A stretch of DNA of 64,000 nucleotides from the NCBI RefSeq assembly GCF_008710705.1, contig NZ_VYRZ01000001.1, positions 62,001 to 126,000 on the forward strand. The letters run 5' to 3'. Below are positions 40,508 through 49,530 of this stretch, in pieces. Position numbers and translations under genes: made by a program. The notes beneath the pieces were generated by a model. It saw only the letters and a program-made list of their open reading frames with translations, was not told the origin of the DNA and ran no database searches. Numbering within the stretch: the stretch's first letter is position 1; every line of letters starts with the position of its first letter. The stretch is from Microbacterium radiodurans (lineage in GTDB: Bacteria; Actinomycetota; Actinomycetes; Actinomycetales; Microbacteriaceae).

Positions 40508-43500
40508 ATGGCCGATGTGCTCGCCCGCTTCTCCGCGCCCACCGCGGACTGGTTCCGTGGCGCGTTCACGAAGCCGACCTCGGCGCAGGCCGGCGCCTGG
40601 GAGGCGATCTCGGCCGGCAAGAACGCGCTCGTCGTCGCCCCGACCGGCTCGGGAAAGACGCTGTCGGCGTTCCTGTGGGCGATCGACCGCACCTTCCGCG
40701 ACAAGGTCGCCGCCGGCCCCGTCGACGACACACCGGTCAAACGGCGCCGGACGGATGCCGCACCCGCCGACACCCGCGTTCTCTACATCTCGCCGCTGAA
40801 GGCCCTCGGCGTCGACGTCGAGCGGAACCTCCGGTCGCCGCTCGTCGGCATCGGGCAGTCCGCGCGGCGCCTCGGCCAGCCGGTGCCCGAGGTCACCGTC
40901 GGAGTGCGCTCGGGCGACACGTCGTCGGCCGACCGACGCGCCCTCGTCGCACGTCCGCCCGACATCCTCATCACGACGCCCGAGTCGCTCTACCTGATGC
41001 TCACCTCGCAGGCGTCCGAGACGCTGCGGGGCGTGCACACCGTCATCATCGACGAGGTCCACGCCGTCGCCGCCACCAAGCGCGGCGCCCACCTCGCGGT
41101 CAGCCTCGAGCGTCTCGACGCGCTGCTCGAGAAGCCCGCGCAGCGCATCGGCCTCTCCGCGACGGTGCGGCCGATCGACGAGGTCGCCCGCTTCCTCGGC
41201 GGAGCCGCCCCCGTCGAGATCGTCGCGCCCCGGGCCTCGAAGGCATTCGATCTGAGCGTCGTCGTGCCGATCCCCGACATGCTGAATCCGCCGGCCCCGC
41301 CGGGTGCCGAGGAGGCGGCGTTCGGCACCGGCTCATCGTCGCGACACGACGATGACGATGATGACGACGACGACGGGGAGAACGGGGCGTGGTACCGCGC
41401 CCCGCAGGCATCCGGCGGGACCTCCGAGGTCACCGGCTCGGTCTGGCCGCATGTCGAGGAGGCGATCGTCGACCGCATCCTGCAGCACCGCTCGACGATC
41501 GTGTTCTCCAACTCCCGGCGGCTCGCCGAGCGGCTGACCGGGCGCCTCAACGAGATCTACACCGAGCGCCTCGGCGGCGAGCTGCCCGATGCGACCGTCC
41601 CGGCCTCGATGATGGCGCAAGCGGGCGCGTCGGCGGGCGCCGAGGCGGTGCTCGCGAAGGCGCACCACGGCTCGGTGTCGAAGGAGCAGCGCGCTCAGGT
41701 CGAGGATGAGCTGAAGTCCGGCGTGCTCCGCTGCGTCGTGGCGACCTCGAGCCTCGAGCTCGGCATCGACATGGGCGCCGTCGATCTGGTCATCCAGGTC
41801 GAGGCGCCACCGTCCGCGGCATCCGGCCTGCAGCGCGTCGGCCGCGCCGGCCACCAGGTCGGCGAGGTGAGCCGTGCCGCCCTGTTCCCGAAGCACCGCG
41901 GCGACGTGCTGCACACCGCCGTCGTCACCGAGCGGATGCTGGCGGGAAAGATCGAGGCGATCGCCGTGCCGCAGAATCCGCTCGACATCCTCGCGCAGCA
42001 GACGATCGCCGCGTGCGCCACCGGCACGATCGAGGTCGAGACCTGGTTCGAGATCGTGCGGCGGAGCGCACCGTTCCGCACGCTGCCGCGGTCCGCATAC
42101 GAGGCCACGCTCGACCTGCTGGCCGGACGGTTCCCCTCCGACGAGTTCGCCGAGCTCCGTCCCCGACTGGTGTGGGATCGCGATCAGGGCACGCTCACGG
42201 GACGCCCCGGCGCCCAGCGCATCGCCGTGACGAGCGGCGGCACGATCCCCGACCGGGGCCTGTTCGGCGTCTTCGTCGCGGGCGAGAGCCGCAATGCCCG
42301 CGTCGGCGAGCTGGACGAGGAGATGGTCTACGAGTCCCGCGTCAACGACGTGTTCACGCTCGGTACGACGAGCTGGCGGATCGTCGAGATCACCCACGAC
42401 CGCGTCAACGTCGTGCCGGCCTTCGGCCAGCCGGGCAAGCTCCCGTTCTGGCACGGCGACGGACTCGGCCGGCCCGCCGAGCTCGGCGAGGCGCTCGGGA
42501 AGTTCAGCCGCGAGGTGTCGTCCGCCGGCCCCGAGAAGGCGACCGAGCGGCTGCGGGAATCCGGCCTCGACGACTACGCGATCGAGAACCTGCTGGCCCA
42601 CCTCGCCGAACAGCGCGAGGCGACCGGCAGCCTCCCGACCGACCGGTCGCTCACGGTCGAGCGCTCACGCGACGAGGTCGGCGACTGGCGCGTGATCCTC
42701 CATTCCCCGTACGGCATGCACGTCCACGCCCCCTGGGCTCTGGCCGTCAATGCCCGCATCCGCGAGCGCCTGGGCGTCGAGGGCGCGGCGGTGGCGAGCG
42801 ACGACGGCATCATCGCCCGCGTTCCGGATGCCGCCGCCGAACCGCCCGGGGCCGACCTCTTCGTCTTCGACGCCGACGAGCTCGAGCAGATCGTCACCGA
42901 TGAGGTCGGCGGCTCCGCGCTGTTCGCATCGCGCTTCCGCGAGTGCGCAGCGCGCGCCCTGCTGCTGCCGCGCCTGAACCCGAACAAGCGCGCGCCGCTG
43001 TGGCAGCAGCGGCAGCGTTCGGCGCAGCTCCTCGAGGTGGCGCGGCGGCATCCGTCGTTCCCGATCATCCTCGAGACGCTTCGCGAGGTGCTGCAGGACG
43101 TCTACGATCTGCCGGCCCTGCTGCGCATCACCCGGAGCATCGCCGACCGTCGCATCCGGCTCGTCGAGACGACGACGTCGCAGCCCTCGCCGTATGCCCG
43201 TGACCTGCTCTTCGGGTACGTCGGGGCGTTCATGTACGAGGGCGACTCGCCGCTCGCCGAGCGCCGCGCCGCCGCCCTGTCGGTCGATCCGGCCCTCCTG
43301 TCCGAGCTGCTCGGCAAGGTCGAGATGCGCGAGCTGCTGGACCCCGAGGTGATCGCGCAGTTCGAGCTCGAAGCGCAGCGCCTCGCCCCCGACCGCCGCG
43401 CGCGCGGCGTCGAGGGCGTCGCCGATCTGCTGCGCCTCCTCGGCCCGCTGGATGCGACCGAGGTCGCCGCGCGCCTCGAAGACCCGGCGGGCACCGGCAC

Positions 43501-45370
43501 TGCGGAGGAGATCGGCACAGCGGAGGACGCGAGCGCCGCGCCCGTTCCTTCGGACGGCGGATCTCCTCCCGCACGCCGCGTCGCCGAGGCCGCCGCCCTT
43601 CTGCAGGAGCTCGTGACGGCGCGACGCGCCATCCCGGTGACGATCGCGGGTGCGCAGCGCACCGCGGGCATCGAGGATGCCGGCCGCCTCCGCGACGCGC
43701 TCGGGGCGGCGCTGCCCGTCGGCATCCCCACCGCGTTCCTCGAGCCGGTCGTCGACCCCCTCGCCGATCTCGTCGCGCGCCACGCCCGCACGCACGGGCC
43801 CTTCCGCACCGCTGACGTCGCCACGCGGCTCGGCATCGGCACCGCCGTCGCCCGCCAGACGCTGCAGCGACTGGAATCGCAGGGCCGCATCTCGAGCGGC
43901 TACTTCCTTCCCGAGACCTCGGGCGGCGAGGTCGACGACCTCGAGTGGTGCGACACCGAAGTGCTCCGCCGGCTGCGGATGCGCTCGCTCGCGGCCATCC
44001 GCGGCAGCGTCGAGCCCGTCTCCCCCGAGGCCTTCGCCCGGTTCCTGCCGGTGTGGCAGCACGTCACGCGACCGCTCGAGGGCGTCGACGGGGTCGCCGC
44101 CGTGATCGAACAGCTCGCGGGAGTGCCGATTCCCGCGAGCGCCTGGGAATCGCTCGTCCTGCCGTCCCGGGTGCGCGATTACACGCCGGGCATGCTCGAC
44201 GAGCTCACCGCGACGGGCGAGGTCGTCTGGTCGGGGCACGGCACGCTGCCGGGCCGCGACGGCTGGATCGCGCTGCACCCCGCCGACCTGGCGCCGCTCA
44301 CCCTGGCGCTGGCCGACGCGGATGCGGAGGCCGACGAGTCGTCGACCTCGGGCGATCTCGACGTCGGGATCCTCGACGCCCTCGCCGTCGGCGGCGGCTG
44401 GTTCGCGGCGCAGCTGGTCGCCACCGTCGGAGCGCCGAACGAGCAGAGCGTGCTCGACGCCCTCTGGCGCCTGGCCTGGGCCGGACGCATCACGAACGAC
44501 ACCTTCACGCCCGTGAGGTCGCTGCTCTCGGGCGGCTCGCAGGCGCACCGCAGCGCTCGCCGCACCCCGCGCTCGCGGCTCTATCGCGGCACGCCGCTCG
44601 CTCGGCCCTCGACTCCGGCCGCCCCGCGCCCCTCGAACCTCGGCGGTCGATGGTCGCTGCTGCCGACCGTCGAGCCCGACCCGTCGCTGCGCGTCACCGC
44701 GTCGGCGGGGCTCCTGCTCGACCGCTACGGCGTCGTGACGCGCGGTAGCGTGCAGTCCGAGGGCGTACCGGGCGGCTTCGCGCAGGTCTATCGCGTGCTC
44801 GCCGGGTTCGAGGAGGCCGGGCACTGCCGGCGGGGCTACGTGATCGAGACCCTCGGCGCCGCGCAGTTCGCGGCATCCGTCACGGTCGACCGGCTGCGCG
44901 AGTTCGCCGCCCTCGCCGACCCGCCGCCGCGGCGCGCGGTCACCCTCGCGGCAACCGACCCGGCGAACCCCTACGGCGCCGCGCTCGGCTGGCCCGCGCT
45001 CGAGGGGGTCTCCCATCGCCCCGGGCGCAAGGCCGGCGGCGTCGTCGTGCTCGTCGACGGAACGCTGACGCTGTACCTCGAGCGCGGCGGTCGCTCGGCG
45101 CTCGCCTTCACCGACGACGAGGAGTCGCTGACGGCGGCCGCCGCCGACCTGGTCCGCACCGCGCAGGCGCGTCGCCTCGACACTCTGACGGTCGAGCAGG
45201 TCAACGGCGAGTTCGTCTACGGCACGACCACGGGGCGCGCGCTGCGGGCCGCGGGCTTCGTCGAGTCGTCGCGCGGCCTGACGCTCAGGCGCCTGACCGC
45301 GGGGGCCCGTCCGGCCGCCGCGGCCGCCGCGTCCGGCCGCGGAACGGGCGGGAGCGTGGCGGGTGCCTGA
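40508..45370 (+). CDS. lhr: Lhr-family superfamily 2 DNA helicase
   Basis: 1620 residues, the full long-form Lhr length. The helicase core has APTGSGKT (44-51), ISPLKALGVDVERNL, TTPESLYLML, IIDEVHAVAATKRGAHLAVSLERL, LSATVRP, and domain-2 motifs TSSLELGIDMGAVDLVIQVE and QRVGRAGHQ. The long C-terminal part is the Lhr-CTD with winged-helix segments. Lhr enzymes are 3'-5' DNA/RNA-DNA helicases linked to DNA repair. A run of nine aspartates (281-289) interrupts the core. The gene overlaps the downstream glycosylase gene by 8 bases, the same pairing as lhr-nei in Mycobacterium. Confidence 0.95.
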   Translation: MADVLARFSAPTADWFRGAFTKPTSAQAGAWEAISAGKNALVVAPTGSGKTLSAFLWAIDRTFRDKVAAGPVDDTPVKRRRTDAAPADTRVLYISPLKALGVDVERNLRSPLVGIGQSARRLGQPVPEVTVGVRSGDTSSADRRALVARPPDILITTPESLYLMLTSQASETLRGVHTVIIDEVHAVAATKRGAHLAVSLERLDALLEKPAQRIGLSATVRPIDEVARFLGGAAPVEIVAPRASKAFDLSVVVPIPDMLNPPAPPGAEEAAFGTGSSSRHDDDDDDDDDGENGAWYRAPQASGGTSEVTGSVWPHVEEAIVDRILQHRSTIVFSNSRRLAERLTGRLNEIYTERLGGELPDATVPASMMAQAGASAGAEAVLAKAHHGSVSKEQRAQVEDELKSGVLRCVVATSSLELGIDMGAVDLVIQVEAPPSAASGLQRVGRAGHQVGEVSRAALFPKHRGDVLHTAVVTERMLAGKIEAIAVPQNPLDILAQQTIAACATGTIEVETWFEIVRRSAPFRTLPRSAYEATLDLLAGRFPSDEFAELRPRLVWDRDQGTLTGRPGAQRIAVTSGGTIPDRGLFGVFVAGESRNARVGELDEEMVYESRVNDVFTLGTTSWRIVEITHDRVNVVPAFGQPGKLPFWHGDGLGRPAELGEALGKFSREVSSAGPEKATERLRESGLDDYAIENLLAHLAEQREATGSLPTDRSLTVERSRDEVGDWRVILHSPYGMHVHAPWALAVNARIRERLGVEGAAVASDDGIIARVPDAAAEPPGADLFVFDADELEQIVTDEVGGSALFASRFRECAARALLLPRLNPNKRAPLWQQRQRSAQLLEVARRHPSFPIILETLREVLQDVYDLPALLRITRSIADRRIRLVETTTSQPSPYARDLLFGYVGAFMYEGDSPLAERRAAALSVDPALLSELLGKVEMRELLDPEVIAQFELEAQRLAPDRRARGVEGVADLLRLLGPLDATEVAARLEDPAGTGTAEEIGTAEDASAAPVPSDGGSPPARRVAEAAALLQELVTARRAIPVTIAGAQRTAGIEDAGRLRDALGAALPVGIPTAFLEPVVDPLADLVARHARTHGPFRTADVATRLGIGTAVARQTLQRLESQGRISSGYFLPETSGGEVDDLEWCDTEVLRRLRMRSLAAIRGSVEPVSPEAFARFLPVWQHVTRPLEGVDGVAAVIEQLAGVPIPASAWESLVLPSRVRDYTPGMLDELTATGEVVWSGHGTLPGRDGWIALHPADLAPLTLALADADAEADESSTSGDLDVGILDALAVGGGWFAAQLVATVGAPNEQSVLDALWRLAWAGRITNDTFTPVRSLLSGGSQAHRSARRTPRSRLYRGTPLARPSTPAAPRPSNLGGRWSLLPTVEPDPSLRVTASAGLLLDRYGVVTRGSVQSEGVPGGFAQVYRVLAGFEEAGHCRRGYVIETLGAAQFAASVTVDRLREFAALADPPPRRAVTLAATDPANPYGAALGWPALEGVSHRPGRKAGGVVVLVDGTLTLYLERGGRSALAFTDDEESLTAAAADLVRTAQARRLDTLTVEQVNGEFVYGTTTGRALRAAGFVESSRGLTLRRLTAGARPAAAAAASGRGTGGSVAGA

Positions 45371-46136
45371 GGGCGACACCGTCTTCCGTGCAGCGCGGAA
45401 GCTCGGTGAAGCGCTCGTCGGGAACGAGGTCACGCGGTTCGACATCCGCGTTCCCGGCAGTGCCACGGCCGATCTCCGGGGCGAGACGGTCGGCTCATCG
45501 ATCGCCCGCGGCAAGCACCTGCTGCTGCGCGTCGGCCAGCACAGCCTGCACTCCCACCTCAAGATGGAGGGCCGCTGGCACGTCTACCGCCACGGCGAAC
45601 GCTGGCGGGCGCCCGCCTTTCAGGCGCGCGCGATCGTCGGGACCGGATCGGTGGATGCCGTCGGCTTCGAACTCGCGATGGTCGAGGTGCTGCCGACCGC
45701 CGACGAGGACCGCCTCGTCGGCCACCTCGGTCCCGATCTGCTCGGCCCCGACTGGGACCTCGCCGAGGCCGCCCGGCGAGTGAGCGCCGACAAGCGAGCC
45801 GCCCACGTCGCGCTGCTCGACCAGCGGAACGTCGCGGGGTTCGGCAACGTCTACGCCAACGAGCTGCTCTTCGTGCGCGGCATCCTCCCCACGACGCCCG
45901 CGACCGAGATCGACGCGGTCGCGGTGCTCGAGACCGGCTATCGGATGATCCATGCGAATCGCGACCGGTCGGCGCGCACCTTCACCGGGAACGATCGGCC
46001 CGGCCAGCGGATGTGGGTCTACCGGCGCGACGGCAAGCCATGCCGCCGGTGCGGCACCCTCATCCTCACCGATGAGATCGGCGCCCTCCCCACGAGCGAG
46101 CGGAACATCTTCTGGTGCCCGCGCTGTCAGGCCTGA
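45363..46136 (+). CDS. nei: Fpg/Nei-family DNA glycosylase (Nei type)
   Basis: 257 residues from GTG. The catalytic N-terminus is PEGDTVFR (Pro2 Schiff base, Glu3), with the helix-two-turn-helix VALLDQRNVAGFGNVYANELLF and a C-terminal zinc finger PCRRCGTLILTDEIG ... IFWCPRCQ. It excises oxidised bases and nicks the strand by beta/delta elimination. The Pro-Glu-Gly-Asp start favours Nei over Fpg. The 8-base overlap with lhr implies coupled translation and a joint repair role. Confidence 0.92.
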   Translation: MPEGDTVFRAARKLGEALVGNEVTRFDIRVPGSATADLRGETVGSSIARGKHLLLRVGQHSLHSHLKMEGRWHVYRHGERWRAPAFQARAIVGTGSVDAVGFELAMVEVLPTADEDRLVGHLGPDLLGPDWDLAEAARRVSADKRAAHVALLDQRNVAGFGNVYANELLFVRGILPTTPATEIDAVAVLETGYRMIHANRDRSARTFTGNDRPGQRMWVYRRDGKPCRRCGTLILTDEIGALPTSERNIFWCPRCQA

Positions 46137-46164
46137 GCCCGGGCGCCCGACACGAGCGCAGCGG

Positions 46165-46812
46165 TCACCGCCCGATGTAGCGTCCCGGCCGGTGGTTGAG
46201 GATCAGCACGACGCTCAGCACGACGGCTCCCGCGGCGCTGAGCAGCACCGCGGGCCACGGCAGGACGAGGAGGGCCGCGACGATGATGAGGATGTCGAAG
46301 ATCATCTGGGTCCAGCCCGCGCTGAATCCCGTCCGCTCCTGCAGGACGAGGGCGATGATGTTCACTCCGCCGAGGCTCGAGCGGTGACGGAAGAGGATCA
46401 GCAGTCCGACGCCCGCGAGCAGATTCCCACCGAGCGTGCCGTAGACCGGCTCGATCCGCTCGAAGACGAGCAGATGCTGGTGCACCCACGTGAAACCCGA
46501 GACGAGCGCGATCGAGGCGAAGGTGCGCAGCGTGAACGACAACCCCTTCTTCCAGAGGGCGAGAGCGGCGAACGGCGCGTTGACGACGGCGAACAGCAGG
46601 GGGAAGGACCATCCCGTGGCGTAGCCGAGGAGGAGCGCGAGACCCGCGGTGCCGCCGGTGACCGACCCGGAGGACTGCAGCAGGTGCAGCCCCAGCGAGG
46701 CGACGAACGTGCCGGTGAGGATGCCGACGGCATCCTCGAGTCGGGTGTGCCGGGTGAGCGCCGCCTCGAAGACGAGCGATGGTCCGGTCGACGGCGCGCG
46801 AGATGCCTCCAC
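46165..46812 (-). CDS. YitT-family membrane protein
   Basis: 215 residues if GTG 46812 is used, with five or six membrane segments: LEDAVGILTGTFVASLGLHL, SVTGGTAGLALLLGYATG, FPLLFAVVNAPFAALAL, GGNLLAGVGLLILFRHRSSLGG and MIFDILIIVAALLVLPW. The SGSVTGGTAGLALLL and SLGGVNIIALVLQER motifs identify the YitT (DUF161) family, whose transport role is unclear. GTG 46812 lies 6 bases after GAGGAT, the local leaderless pattern; ATG 46851 is an alternative. Confidence 0.8.
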   Translation of the reverse strand: MEASRAPSTGPSLVFEAALTRHTRLEDAVGILTGTFVASLGLHLLQSSGSVTGGTAGLALLLGYATGWSFPLLFAVVNAPFAALALWKKGLSFTLRTFASIALVSGFTWVHQHLLVFERIEPVYGTLGGNLLAGVGLLILFRHRSSLGGVNIIALVLQERTGFSAGWTQMIFDILIIVAALLVLPWPAVLLSAAGAVVLSVVLILNHRPGRYIGR

Positions 46813-46984
46813 CCGCCCATCCTCGCAAACTCCGACCCGGGCGGCGGGCATGCTATCTCGCGCGGGCTTCCGCGCACACCCCGTCGCCCTCGCGGCGGAC
46901 GGATCGCACGCTGGATGAGCAAACCGTCGCAGCCCCCGCTCCGAATCATGTTCGGGAATGAAAACGCGGGTCGCGGGGTTGTTT

Positions 46985-47001
46985 CCAGTACTCAGTACCG
47001 G
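46985..47001. promoter_or_regulatory. 17-bp palindrome before the beta-helix protein gene
   Basis: CCAGTACTCAGTACCGG reads as a near-perfect palindrome (GTACT-C-AGTAC core with CC/GG flanks). It lies 24 bases before the start codon, in an unusually AT-rich gap. A plausible operator for a dimeric repressor; no binding protein can be named. Confidence 0.5.
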
Positions 47002-47024
47002 AAGTCGGACTGTGGGAGGGGATC

Positions 47025-47432
47025 GTGGGCAAGAACTACATCGACATCGAGAACGACCGTGGCGAGACGCTGCGCTACCGCAAGCACGCGAACGGTCGGG
47101 GCTTGATCGCGAACGGGGCCAAGGTGCACCCGACCGCGCTGATCGAAGCGGGCGCCTACGTCGAACCCGGGGTCCAGGTGGCGGCGGGTGCCCACATCGG
47201 CCGCGGCGTGTGGATCGAGCGCGAGGCCGTCATCGGACCGAACGTCGAGATCGCGCCCCATGCACATGTGGGATCGGGCGCGGCCATCGGCCCGCGCGCC
47301 AAGATCGGCATCCGCGCCTTCATCGGGGCGCACGCTCAGGTGGCCGGCGGGTCGCTCATCGGCGACGACGAGAACATCGGCGACGGCGAGCACGTCGCAA
47401 CCGACCGGCGAGGTCTGCGCCTGGCCGCATGA
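47025..47432 (+). CDS. Small left-handed beta-helix (hexapeptide repeat) protein
   Basis: 135 residues from GTG with GGGAGGGG upstream. Residues 1-30 (GKNYIDIENDRGETLRYRK) precede about five turns of [IV]-x-x-G hexapeptides: VHPTALIEAGAYVEPGVQ, AHIGRGVWIEREAVIG, VEIAPHAHVGSGAAIGPR, AKIGIRAFIGAHAQ. The fold is that of hexapeptide acyltransferases and gamma-carbonic anhydrases. The protein is shorter than those enzymes, and no catalytic His triad or acceptor domain can be assigned. Possibly a structural or binding beta-helix. Confidence 0.7.
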   Translation: MGKNYIDIENDRGETLRYRKHANGRGLIANGAKVHPTALIEAGAYVEPGVQVAAGAHIGRGVWIEREAVIGPNVEIAPHAHVGSGAAIGPRAKIGIRAFIGAHAQVAGGSLIGDDENIGDGEHVATDRRGLRLAA

Positions 47433-47472
47433 CGCTCGCGTCCGGTGTCGGCGTGCCGGATACGCTCGGAGC

Positions 47473-48204
47473 ATGACTCCCGGCGCATCCCGAGGCCGCG
47501 CGCAGCGCGGCGGTCCCGCACGCGGCGGCGGCGGCTCGCGGCGGGGCGCCAAGCAGTCGGCGCCGAAACAGAAGATTGTGTTCGACGCGCGCCCGGCGCC
47601 ATCCGAGGAACCGGCCGGGCCGTTCCGTCTCGGCGCGATTCCCGGTGCGACTCCCGGCAAGTGGATCGACATCTGGAAGGATCGGATGCCGCGCACGCCG
47701 CTCGAGCTCGTGCACCTCGACGTCGTCGTCCAGCGCGCCGCGATCGTCGACGGCGACGTCGACGCCGCCATCGTGCGTCTTCCCCTCGATCGGACGGGAC
47801 TGAGCGTCATCGCGCTCTACGACGAGGTGACCGTCGCCGTCTGTTCGGCGGATTCCGCGCTGACCGCGGCCGATGAGCTGACCCTGGACGATCTCGCCGG
47901 CGAGGTGCGGATCGTCCCGCTTGACGACGTCGTGCGGACCGAGGTGCCCGGCACCACGGCCCCGGCCTTCGAGCCCCTCGAGACCACCGCGGACGCCGTC
48001 GCGACCGTGGCGGCGGGGACGGGCGTCGTCCTCATGCCGCTGTCGCTCGCGCGACTGCATCACCGCAAGGACGCCGAGTACCGTCCCGTCGTCGATGCGC
48101 CCGGGACGAGCGTCGCGCTCGCGTGGCGCACCGACGCGACGACCGAGCTGGTCGAGACGTTCATCGGGATCGTCCGGGGGCGCACCGCCAACTCGTCGCG
48201 CTGA
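47473..48204 (+). CDS. LysR-type effector-binding domain without DNA-binding domain
   Basis: 243 residues. An Arg/Gly/Lys-rich N-terminus (RGRAQRGGPARGGGGSRRG) is followed by a domain matching the periplasmic-binding-like effector domain of LysR regulators: RLGAIPGATPGKWIDIWKDR, VDAAIVRLPLDRTGLSVIALY, DEVTVAVCSADSALTAADE, VAAGTGVVLMPLSLARLHHR. No helix-turn-helix is present, so it is not a standard LysR regulator. The basic tail might contact nucleic acid. TACGCT (47461-47466) ends 6 bases before the ATG, supporting a genuine start rather than truncation. Confidence 0.75.
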   Translation: MTPGASRGRAQRGGPARGGGGSRRGAKQSAPKQKIVFDARPAPSEEPAGPFRLGAIPGATPGKWIDIWKDRMPRTPLELVHLDVVVQRAAIVDGDVDAAIVRLPLDRTGLSVIALYDEVTVAVCSADSALTAADELTLDDLAGEVRIVPLDDVVRTEVPGTTAPAFEPLETTADAVATVAAGTGVVLMPLSLARLHHRKDAEYRPVVDAPGTSVALAWRTDATTELVETFIGIVRGRTANSSR

Positions 48205-48230
48205 CGCGCGGGCGCCCTCGCGCGCGCAGC

Positions 48231-48530
48231 TCAGGCGCCGTGCAGCCCGCGTCGCCCGTCGGCGACAGCGCCCGGTACGGGCCTGGCGGCGAGCAGTGCC
48301 GTCGCGTCGACCGGCCTGAGCGGGTCCGCGGCATCCGGGTCGATCTCGAGCACAACCACGACGGGGCTCGGCATCCGGAGCGCGACCTGAGCCGAGCGTG
48401 CGTCCGCCTCGACTCGGGCGGTGTCGCTCGGTCGGCGCGTCCGCCAGCCGCGGACCGCCGCGACCCGGTCGATGCTGTCGAGCACAGCGGTCAGGTCGGC
48501 GACGTCCGTCACGATCACCCGGTCGGTCAT
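48231..48530 (-). CDS. Small protein of unknown function
   Basis: 99 residues (MTDRVIVTDVADLTAVLDSI ... GLHGA) with no recognised domain, signal or membrane segment. Codon pattern and a CACAAT hexamer ending 6 bases before the ATG (with GGGGAG between) support it as real. It converges on the LysR-like gene with a 26-base gap. Confidence 0.6.
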   Translation of the reverse strand: MTDRVIVTDVADLTAVLDSIDRVAAVRGWRTRRPSDTARVEADARSAQVALRMPSPVVVVLEIDPDAADPLRPVDATALLAARPVPGAVADGRRGLHGA

Positions 48531-48568
48531 CTCCCCATTGTGCGCCCGACGGATCCCGCGAAACCATC

Positions 48569-48660
48569 CGAGTCGCGCGAATCAATCCGGCAGCACAGAT
48601 GGATTCGCGCGGACGTGATCGACTCGCGGGCTGGTCACGGGGAGTCATCGCGGGCTGGTC
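48569..48660. repeat. Intergenic palindrome plus direct repeat
   Basis: CGCGCGAATC (48574-48583) pairs perfectly with GATTCGCGCG (48602-48611), with outer CGAGTCG/CGACTCG arms reaching 48626. TCGCGGGCTGGTC then occurs twice (48624-48636 and 48648-48660). The same CGCGGGCTGG motif recurs near 35045-35067. Confidence 0.7.
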
Positions 48661-48688
48661 GAGCAGCTGCGGCGCATAGAATTCTCGA

Positions 48689-49414
48689 ATGGCCCCGCTC
48701 GTGTACGTCTGCGTGCGCCCCCAGCAGGACGCCGCCGAAGCGGAGTACGCCTCGTTCCGCCGGGCCATGGAACTCGACCAGTCGCAGCTCGAACGCGTCG
48801 ACCTCACCCGCGACTCGCTGCCCGCCGACGCCTTCGACCGCTGGCGCGGCTTCGTCGTGGGCGGCAGCCCCTACAACGCGACGGATGCGGCCGAGCACAA
48901 GCCCGAGGGTCAGGTGCGGCTCGAGGCCGATCTCGCCCGCATCGCCGACGCTGCCGCGTCGGGCGCGACCGCGGCGCTCTTCACCTGCTTCGGCATCGGC
49001 GTCGCCACCCGGCAGCTGGGCGGGAGCACGTCGCGCGCGTATCCCGAAGACACCGGACCGGCTGAGATCACCCTCACCGACGCCGGTCGTGACGACCCCC
49101 TGATGGGCGGCCTCTCGAGCACGTTCACCGCTCTCACCGCCCACAAGGAGGGCACGGCCGAGCTGCCCGCGGCGGCCGTCCTGCTCGCGACGAACGACGC
49201 ATGCCCGGTGCAGGCGTATCGAATCGGAGACCGGCTCTACGCCACTCAGTTCCACCCCGAACCGACACCCGAGGACTTCACCGACCGCATGACGGTCTAC
49301 CGGAACGACGGCTACTTCGACGCCGCGGACTACGACATCGTCGCAGCACGGGTGCGCGCGGCATCCGTCACCGAACCCGCCCGCATGCTCGCGGCTTTCG
49401 CCCGCGCCTTCTGA
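48689..49414 (+). CDS. Class I glutamine amidotransferase-like protein
   Basis: 241 residues. The elbow FTCFGIG places the nucleophile at Cys100, and QFHPEPT gives His189 and Glu191, so the Cys-His-Glu triad of class I amidotransferases is complete. It resembles stand-alone GATase1 proteins annotated as GMP-synthase-like; the nitrogen acceptor is unknown. TAGAAT (48677-48682) ends 6 bases before the ATG, with no Shine-Dalgarno. Confidence 0.85.
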   Translation: MAPLVYVCVRPQQDAAEAEYASFRRAMELDQSQLERVDLTRDSLPADAFDRWRGFVVGGSPYNATDAAEHKPEGQVRLEADLARIADAAASGATAALFTCFGIGVATRQLGGSTSRAYPEDTGPAEITLTDAGRDDPLMGGLSSTFTALTAHKEGTAELPAAAVLLATNDACPVQAYRIGDRLYATQFHPEPTPEDFTDRMTVYRNDGYFDAADYDIVAARVRAASVTEPARMLAAFARAF

Positions 49415-49466
49415 CCCAGCCCCGCGAGCGGGCCGTCTCCACGCGAGCCGCCCCGCCGCCGACCCG

Positions 49467-49530
49467 TTCTCAGGAAAGAGAGCACACCGGGCCGCGCAAC
49501 AACCCCGGTACCCACCGCATCTCCTGAGAA
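49467..49530. repeat. Palindromic repeat family A, copy 3
   Basis: 64 bp with ends TTCTCAGGA and TCCTGAGAA. It differs from the copy at 49640 at only one position by eye. The shared sequence starts upstream at 49440 (copy at 49613), so copies 3 and 4 arose by segmental duplication. Confidence 0.9.
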
